DNA of 11,093 nt from an uncultured Hyphomicrobiales bacterium (GTDB lineage: Bacteria > Pseudomonadota > Alphaproteobacteria > Rhizobiales > Aestuariivirgaceae): positions 1 to 11,093 of the forward strand of contig CAIYXE010000378.1 of assembly GCA_903930095.1 (NCBI GenBank), written 5' to 3'. The notes under the pieces were generated by a model. That model saw nothing but the letters and a program-made list of their open reading frames with translations, had not been told where the DNA came from and did not search any database. Numbering within the stretch: the stretch's first letter is position 1; the number at the start of each line of letters is the position of its first letter. The position numbers were made by a program, and so were the translations under genes. This document shows positions 6,935-11,093 of the stretch, piece after piece.

Positions 6935-7936
6935 TTACTTGATGAACGCGTTTGTGTAGAAGGACTTCGGATCAGATTGGGCGTCGAGACCGCTGTACTT
7001 CTTCATGAGATCGACCATGTCTGCCCAATCGGAGTCAACATTCAGGCCAAGCACCTTGTCCTTGTTGGCGCCGGAATAAAGAACCCCAAGCGTCACCTTC
7101 AGCACTTCGAGCGCCTGTGCCTTGCCTGCGTCTTCATTCATGGTGCCGCCGACGATGTCGGCCATGGCAGCCACGGCGGCCTCCGGGTTCTTCTCGGCCT
7201 CCTGGTAGGACTTGATCGTCGCCTGCACAAACCGCTTCACGAGGTCCGGATTCTTCTCGACCGTGTCCTTGGTAGCGACGATGCAGTAGCCGACCTGGTT
7301 CACGCCATAGCTCGAATAGGGAAATGCGATGGGTTCGGCACCACCATTCGCCTTGATCTCCGCCGGCTTGTCATCGAGTCCGCCGAGAATGCCAACGGAG
7401 TCGCCTGCTCTCTGCAGATAGCTCGACACCAGGGCGCCGTCCGCCACATTGGTGATTTTGACGTCGGCCTCGGTCAGGCCGGCATTGGCGAGAACGATGG
7501 GAAAGAAGGTGTTCACGCCGGCGTTGGCGGTGGTGAGCAGCGTCTTGCCCTTCAGGTCCTTGATGTCCTTCACCCCCGATTCGGGGTGAAGGAGGATCGC
7601 CTCGGTTCCCATGGCGTCGATCACCATCACGGAGATGAGCGGCGCGCCTTCGGAGGCGAGCTTCGTCATCGAACCGCAGGAGCCGTAAGAGAACGTGCTG
7701 TCGCCGTTGGCCACCAGGCGGTGCGCCGAGCCCGAGCCGTTGCCGGAGCGGATGTCGAGGTTTATGCCCGCTTCCTTGTAGTATCCCTTGTCCTTGCCGA
7801 GGGCAAAGCCGGCATGCGAGCCATAGTACATCCAGTTCAGGCGAAGGCGGACGTCGTCCTCGGCCTTTGCCGACGACGTCATGCCCACCATGGCCATGAT
7901 CGCCGCTGCGCCAAGTAGCTTTCCAAGAGTCTTCAT
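6935..7936 (-). CDS. Periplasmic substrate-binding protein, NitT/TauT (NMT1/SsuA-like) family
   Basis: This 333-residue secreted protein has a Sec signal peptide (MKTLGKLLGAAAIMAMVGM) ending in A23-K-A25, with cleavage likely before EDD. The mature protein opens with L-R-L-N-W and H41-A-G-F-A-L-G, then G51-Y-Y-K-E-A-G-I and G65-N-G-S-G. This is the N-terminal pattern of the NMT1/THI5-like binding proteins that serve taurine, sulfonate, nitrate and pyrimidine-precursor importers. The D-L-K-G-K-T-L segment near residue 130 is the usual start of the second lobe. It should capture the substrate in the periplasm and hand it to the ATPase/permease encoded downstream. A GAGGGAG ribosome binding site supports the start. 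The ligand cannot be named; the enzyme genes around it suggest a small carboxylic acid. Confidence 0.92.
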   Translation of the reverse strand: MKTLGKLLGAAAIMAMVGMTSSAKAEDDVRLRLNWMYYGSHAGFALGKDKGYYKEAGINLDIRSGNGSGSAHRLVANGDSTFSYGSCGSMTKLASEGAPLISVMVIDAMGTEAILLHPESGVKDIKDLKGKTLLTTANAGVNTFFPIVLANAGLTEADVKITNVADGALVSSYLQRAGDSVGILGGLDDKPAEIKANGGAEPIAFPYSSYGVNQVGYCIVATKDTVEKNPDLVKRFVQATIKSYQEAEKNPEAAVAAMADIVGGTMNEDAGKAQALEVLKVTLGVLYSGANKDKVLGLNVDSDWADMVDLMKKYSGLDAQSDPKSFYTNAFIK

Positions 7937-7964
7937 GGTGTAATCTCCCTCGTTGATGGTGTTT

Positions 7965-8012
7965 CGGCAGCCAATGGATGCCGGTTAAGCCGCGGGCACT
8001 CTCTCTCGTGCC
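7965..8012 (-). promoter_or_regulatory. Two hairpins in the DapA-like/binding-protein spacer
   Basis: The 100-bp spacer carries two dyads. One is a 19-nt imperfect palindrome (7965-7983, 8 of 9 arm positions pairing). The other is ggcac/gtgcc, with arms at 7995-7999 and 8008-8012 around a loop of alternating t and c. Neither has a T-run. They may tune how much binding protein is made relative to the first gene, or mark an internal promoter region. The evidence is structural only. Confidence 0.25.
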
Positions 8013-8036
8013 TTCTCGTTATTGAACGTGAGCCGG

Positions 8037-8996
8037 TCATGGGATGACGCGGGGGGCGCCGATCCGGATCAGCATCTCGCGGGTCTTTTCGCGGTAGATG
8101 TCCCTGATGTCGCGCGTGGGCGGGCGGCAGCGGCTGGAGGGCAGCCCGACAAGCTCCATGCAGAGCTTGTCCAGATAACCATCGCCGCTCGTGTAGCTCT
8201 TCTCGATCTCGACCCACAGCTTGTAGAATGGCATCGCCTCCTGCACCAGCATGCGTGCGATTTCGGTGTAGTTGCCGCTGCGGACCTCATTGACCAGCTT
8301 AATGCCCCATTCGGGCCAGAAGTTGCAGTTGTGCACCTCGAAGGCACGTGCGCCCAGGGCCGGCATGGCGGAGTGCGCAAATAAGAGATTGTTGTCGATG
8401 ATCGTGAAACGGTCCGAAAAATGCGAGACTACGTCTTCAAACTCCATGGCGTCGGTGCGGGGCGTTGCCCATTTGAGGCCCACGATGTTGGGAATTCCGG
8501 CGAGCCGCTCGATCATGCCGAAGGACAGGTTCTGGCTGGTCCAGAACGTGTTGTAGACGATGATTCCAAGCTCGGGTTCGGCCTCCGCCGCGGCGCGGAC
8601 GTATTCCTCGAAATCACCCTCCGTATGCGTGAAGTAGAAGGGGCAGGACACCTGAATGAAGCTTGCGCCCAGCCTGCGTGCGGCCTTCGCAAGGCGCTTC
8701 AGTTCCAGCGTGCTGGTGGTCTGGGCACCCATGGCGACCGGGACCCGGCCGGCGACTTCGCCGATCACGATCTCGGCAACCTGGCAGCGCTCATCGAAAC
8801 TCATGGTCGAGAAATCGCCCGCCGCGCCTCCGGCGAGGAAGGTCGCGTTGTCGGCGTTGAGGCCGGAGTCGATGAGGAACCGCAGATAGGCCCGCAGGGC
8901 CGCCTCGTTGATCGGCATGCCCTCGGTGTCGGCAAAAGGTGTGGGAATCGTGACGTAACATCCCTCCAGCAATTTCTTGAGATGATCGGTAGACAC
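8037..8996 (-). CDS. DapA/N-acetylneuraminate lyase family class I aldolase or dehydratase
   Basis: This 319-residue TIM-barrel protein carries the family's Schiff-base lysine K175 (G-L-K-W-A-T-P) and the catalytic tyrosine Y148 (V-Y-N-T-F). Family members cleave, condense or dehydrate 2-keto acids such as pyruvate, 2-keto-3-deoxy sugars or sialic acid. It is unlikely to be the lysine-pathway enzyme DapA. The GTTGE motif reads G56-G-A-A-G-D61, and the Arg that binds aspartate semialdehyde five residues after the Tyr is replaced by T153. The N-terminal T-P-T-P-F-style segment is present as I-P-T-P-F. The start is a GTG at 8996, with AAGGAG nine bases upstream. It is the first gene of the operon, divergent from the regulator gene. 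It probably acts on the 2-keto acid produced by the enolase-superfamily enzyme. Confidence 0.87.
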   Translation of the reverse strand: MSTDHLKKLLEGCYVTIPTPFADTEGMPINEAALRAYLRFLIDSGLNADNATFLAGGAAGDFSTMSFDERCQVAEIVIGEVAGRVPVAMGAQTTSTLELKRLAKAARRLGASFIQVSCPFYFTHTEGDFEEYVRAAAEAEPELGIIVYNTFWTSQNLSFGMIERLAGIPNIVGLKWATPRTDAMEFEDVVSHFSDRFTIIDNNLLFAHSAMPALGARAFEVHNCNFWPEWGIKLVNEVRSGNYTEIARMLVQEAMPFYKLWVEIEKSYTSGDGYLDKLCMELVGLPSSRCRPPTRDIRDIYREKTREMLIRIGAPRVIP

Positions 8997-9093
8997 GTCG
9001 TTTCACTCCTTCGCGCGCATAAATTTCCAGCCAGCCGCGCAACGATGGCACGGCCTGTCCATCGGTCAGGCGCAGACTTATGGATAAATGGCA

Positions 9094-9107
9094 GGAGGAC
9101 TTCCTCC
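9094..9107. promoter_or_regulatory. 14-bp dyad in the divergent control region
   Basis: The sequence ggaggacttcctcc has 6-bp arms around a 2-base centre. It lies 98 bp upstream of the DapA-like start, between that start and the direct repeats nearer the regulator gene. It may be an extra regulator site or part of the leader RNA of the operon. It is too short to assign. Confidence 0.22.
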
Positions 9108-9142
9108 GTCACAAAAGGATTGCATCCTGCCCGAAGAAGATA

Positions 9143-9170
9143 TTGACAGATCCGGCAATTAACGTAGCAA
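9143..9170 (+). promoter_or_regulatory. Candidate sigma-70 promoter for the regulator gene
   Basis: A perfect -35 hexamer TTGACA (9143-9148) is followed after 16 bp by TAGCAA (9165-9170), a weak -10. Transcription would begin near 9177, about 24 bases upstream of the regulator ATG. The promoter overlaps both halves of the direct repeat described separately, which would suit self-repression by the regulator. Confidence 0.4.
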
Positions 9171-9182
9171 ATCTGGCAAACA
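9147..9182. promoter_or_regulatory. Candidate operator: two 15-mers spaced 21 bp
   Basis: The 15-mers cagatccggcaatta (9147-9161) and caaatctggcaaaca (9168-9182) match at 11 of 15 positions and start 21 bp apart, two helical turns. AraC-family activators commonly bind two direct half-sites with about this spacing. The pair lies between the divergent regulator gene and the operon. It is therefore a good candidate for where the regulator acts on both. Confidence 0.45.
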
Positions 9183-9200
9183 GCCTATGAGTTGTTGCAA

Positions 9201-10229
9201 ATGACCCGAAAGCCGTCTGATCGTCTCGTTCCGCACTTCAACTTCATCCTGCAGCCGGAGTTTCCGCTGAATGGGCTCATCCTTGCGAGCGATGCTCTAA
9301 GGATCGCCAATCAGAACTCCGGGCGAACGGTATTCTCGTGGTCTTTTGTTTCCGAGACAGGCAAGCCGGTGCGCGCAAGCAACAGCATGTGGCTTAGCAC
9401 TGACTACGCGCTACAGGATATGCCACGGGGGCAGGTTTACCTTGTTTTCGAAGGCAACCTTCCGACACAGCATAATTCGCCCAAGTTGCTTTCTGCACTG
9501 CGGGCGGCAGCGAGGTTCGGAGCCATCATGGGGGCTGTCGATACGGGAGCCTTCGCCTTGGCCCAGGCGGGTCTGATTGCTACGGAAGGGATGCCGGACG
9601 TCGTACTGCATTGGGAAGCCGTACCTACCTTTGCTGAGAAATTCCTGGCTGCCAACCTGATGAACGGGATCTTCCTGCGGCAAGAGAAACGCGTTCACTG
9701 CGCGGGCGGCGTTGCAACGCTTGACATGATTCTCGATCTGATCTCCCACTTCAAAGGGGAGGCGCTCGCGAGCGAAGTGGCCAATGCCCTCGTGCATACG
9801 CGAAGAAACGGCGATATGGAGCAGCGCAGTGACGGGCTTCTTGAGTCCAAACGTCCACCGCTGGCCGGCAGGGTTGTAAGGCTAATGGAGAATCATCTCG
9901 ACTTTCCGTTGAACCTTCAGGAATTGGCGGATGCTGCCGGAATTCCGTCGCGCACCCTTTCCTTTGTGTGCAAACGCGTTTTTGGGGAATCTCCCATGCG
10001 GCTTTACCTGCGGGTCCGTTTGCAGGCGGCCAGGAATTTTCTGTTCTACGAGGAGAAATCCGTAAGGGATGTTGCCATGGCATGTGGGTTTTCCTACCCC
10101 TCCGTGTTTTCACGCGCGTTCCATAAGCAGTTCGGTCAGACGCCGCGCGATTTCCGTGCAAAGCTACGGGCCAGTCAGAACATGGCGGTGAGACCGGAAA
10201 TCCGAAGGCTGTTGTCAGTCAAGAACTGA
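9201..10229 (+). CDS. GlxA/CdhR-type AraC-family transcriptional regulator
   Basis: This is a protein of about 342 residues with two domains. The N-terminal part (about 10-185) is DJ-1/PfpI (GATase1-like), with G-A-V-D-T-G-A-F-A-L-A-Q-A-G-L at the nucleophile elbow, H-W-E-A at 137-140 and C-A-G-G-V-A-T-L-D after it. The Cys seen in active members is replaced by D114, as in the ligand-sensing GbdR/CdhR/ArgR group. The C-terminal AraC DNA-binding domain (about 220-320) has both helix-turn-helix units, the second in D-V-A-M-A-C-G-F-S-Y-P-S-V-F-S-R-A-F-H-K-Q-F-G. Two TTG codons at 9192 and 9195 could be starts, but the ATG at 9201 is preferred; no strong ribosome binding site is visible. It is divergent from the uptake/catabolic operon and probably activates it when the substrate or a breakdown product is present. 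Confidence 0.9.
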   Translation: MTRKPSDRLVPHFNFILQPEFPLNGLILASDALRIANQNSGRTVFSWSFVSETGKPVRASNSMWLSTDYALQDMPRGQVYLVFEGNLPTQHNSPKLLSALRAAARFGAIMGAVDTGAFALAQAGLIATEGMPDVVLHWEAVPTFAEKFLAANLMNGIFLRQEKRVHCAGGVATLDMILDLISHFKGEALASEVANALVHTRRNGDMEQRSDGLLESKRPPLAGRVVRLMENHLDFPLNLQELADAAGIPSRTLSFVCKRVFGESPMRLYLRVRLQAARNFLFYEEKSVRDVAMACGFSYPSVFSRAFHKQFGQTPRDFRAKLRASQNMAVRPEIRRLLSVKN

Positions 10230-10410
10230 GCAGTTCTCAGCACCGCGCCCAGCCTAGTTGTGCCGATCAGACATACATAGGCAGGCTATTGGAATGCAGC
10301 CTGCATCTGGGTCATGGTTGGCTCTTCCTGAACTTGGGCCCGTCATCCTTGTGCGCGCTCGTGAGCTTCGCCGACTTTGTCTTTTCGCGCGCCAGCGGGG
10401 TCGGGTATGG

Positions 10411-10680
10411 CTAGCTGTGGAACCTCAACAGGTTGTCCTGCGACAAGGGGAGTCGGCTGACGGGTGGCCGCGAGTTTAGGCTGCCGTGGGGTCTGTGCCA
10501 ATTGTATCGGTGAAGCCAGATGGGCAGCTCTGAGGAGCGTTCGCGGGAGTCTGCATAGGTCCTGGCGTAGGCCCATTCGCGCAGAGCGGTCTGGATGAAG
10601 CGTTCCGCCTTTCCGTTGGTCCGGGGTGTGTAGGGTGCGCCTACCCGCAAATCGAATCTGACTCGCCAAAGGGCCGACAT
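10411..10680 (-). pseudogene. IS481-type transposase, C-terminal fragment
   Basis: The translation contains P-Y-T-P-R-T-N-G-K-A-E-R-F-I-Q-T and W-L-H-R-Y-N-W-H-R-P-H-G-S-L, then P-P-V-S-R-L. This is the end of an IS481-type DDE transposase, with the catalytic Glu in N-G-K-A-E26-R-F. The N-terminal HTH and the two catalytic Asp residues are missing, because the homology stops near 10660-10680 and a different element begins. It is inactive. The 181 bp between the regulator stop and this fragment show no gene. Confidence 0.8.
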
Positions 10681-10687
10681 TTGGCGA
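10663..10687. repeat. 8-bp inverted repeat at the junction of two IS fragments
   Basis: The arms tcgccaaa (10663-10670) and tttggcga (10680-10687) are perfect complements around a 9-base loop. They lie exactly where the IS481-type homology ends and the next transposase fragment begins. The repeat may come from an insertion sequence end or from the rearrangement that joined the fragments. Confidence 0.4.
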
Positions 10688-10698
10688 TGTTTTGTGGC

Positions 10699-10842
10699 AT
10701 GGTCGACATTCTCAGACTGATCTGGAGCGCGATTGCAGATTTCTTCCGATCACGGGCTGATCTGCAAACGGAAATCATCGTCCTGCGCCACCAACCCGTC
10801 CCATTGCTCGGAGCACTCCATCATCACCGTGACCGGATTTGA
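10699..10842 (+). pseudogene. Integrase-core transposase, N-terminal fragment
   Basis: The 47-codon frame reads M-V-D-I-L-R-L-I-W-S-A-I-A-D-F-F-R-S-R-A-D-L and then E-I-I-V-L-R-H-Q. This is the characteristic beginning of a group of DDE integrase-core transposases frequent in rhizobia. Homology stops at about residue 32 (near 10795), and unrelated codons lead to a stop at 10842. An in-frame ATG at 10687 could also start it. It is on the strand opposite to the IS481-type fragment and is a different element. No function remains. Confidence 0.65.
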
Positions 10843-10965
10843 TCGGCGGTAGGGACCAGTGTGCTACAATACCTAGCCGCGAAGCTTTCGCGTGGCGATT
10901 TATACTAAAGGCTTCTGGGCCTGACTCACGGGGGATTCCCCTGAAGTTGGAGTTCTGATTCACTG

Positions 10966-10986
10966 GGCGCGAGTAGGATTCGCGCC
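10966..10986 (+). promoter_or_regulatory. Hairpin directly before the IS630-type transposase start
   Basis: The arms ggcgcga (10966-10972) and tcgcgcc (10980-10986) pair perfectly around a 7-base loop and end one base before the ATG at 10987. No ribosome binding site lies outside the stem. A stem covering the initiation region would keep transposase synthesis low, a known strategy of insertion sequences. Here it is inferred from position alone. Confidence 0.4.
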
Positions 10987-11093
10987 ATGCCACCAGCAGT
11001 ACCCTTACGGACAGATTTTTCGGCACGTGAACTTCGCCGATTGGCGAAGCAGTCTCGAAACAACAATCAGAGCCGGCGGCTTCTATCGCTGGC
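10987..11093 (+). CDS. IS630-type transposase, N-terminal part
   Basis: The frame opens M-P-P-A-V-P-L-R-T-D-F-S-A-R-E-L-R-R-L-A and continues to the window edge with R-R-L-L-S-L. This matches the start of IS630-family transposases, whose N-terminal winged-helix region typically reads 'L-R-x-L-A ... R-R-L-L-A-L-A'. Only 35 codons are visible, so whether the element is complete cannot be judged. The left end of the element should lie somewhere in 10843-10986. That stretch carries no gene and contains short dyads at 10878-10892 and 10931-10941. Confidence 0.72.
   Translation, partial: MPPAVPLRTDFSARELRRLAKQSRNNNQSRRLLSL

Noticed and set aside
6977..7918. 313-codon open frame on the plus strand
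   Set aside because: Antisense to the binding protein, with His/Val/Gly-rich meaningless translation.
8421..9146. 241-codon open frame on the plus strand
   Set aside because: Antisense to the DapA-like gene and running into the control region; no recognisable protein.
1..11093. CRISPR array, tRNA or rRNA genes
   Set aside because: No regularly spaced repeats and no cloverleaf or rRNA-like conserved stretches were seen on either strand.

Overview
The window looks like GC-rich alphaproteobacterial DNA, most likely from a Rhizobiales-type soil or plant-associated bacterium. The grounds are its base composition, the style of its proteins, and IS481- and IS630-type insertion sequence fragments of the kind common on rhizobial accessory replicons. 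This placement is inference from sequence style; no rRNA or tRNA gene is present to settle it.

Left part (1-1851, all on the minus strand): a small set of genes reading leftward. In order of transcription they are a PcaC-like carboxymuconolactone decarboxylase family protein, an overlapping beta-lactamase-fold serine hydrolase, and the start of a luciferase-like flavin monooxygenase cut off by the window edge. The grouping suggests breakdown of a small organic compound, but the substrate cannot be read from sequence.

Middle-left (1852-3183): about 1.3 kb with no intact gene. It holds a degraded C-terminal piece of a sensor histidine kinase and a striking 44-nt nested palindrome just downstream of the next operon.

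Centre (3184-8996, minus strand): a tightly packed six-gene operon. Its order is a DapA-family aldolase/dehydratase, a NitT/TauT-type periplasmic binding protein, an ABC ATPase, an ABC permease, a D-2-hydroxyacid dehydrogenase, and a mandelate-racemase-subgroup enolase-superfamily enzyme. Three of the last four junctions overlap by 1 to 20 bases. A divergent GlxA/CdhR-type AraC-family regulator (9201-10229, plus strand) faces it across a 204-bp control region. That region carries two similar 15-mers 21 bp apart, which suits an AraC-family operator. The likely logic is uptake of a small acid, alpha-proton abstraction or dehydration to a 2-keto acid, retro-aldol cleavage or dehydration, and reduction or oxidation of a 2-keto/2-hydroxy acid. 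Active-site differences from the textbook enzymes (no substrate Arg and an altered GTTGE motif in the DapA homologue, K-x-R in the enolase homologue, a degenerate glycine motif in the dehydrogenase) argue for an uncharacterised pathway rather than lysine biosynthesis or mandelate metabolism.

Right end (10411-11093): a graveyard of insertion sequences. It has a 3' piece of an IS481-type transposase (minus strand), a 5' piece of an unrelated integrase-core transposase (plus strand), and the 5' end of an IS630-type transposase running off the window.
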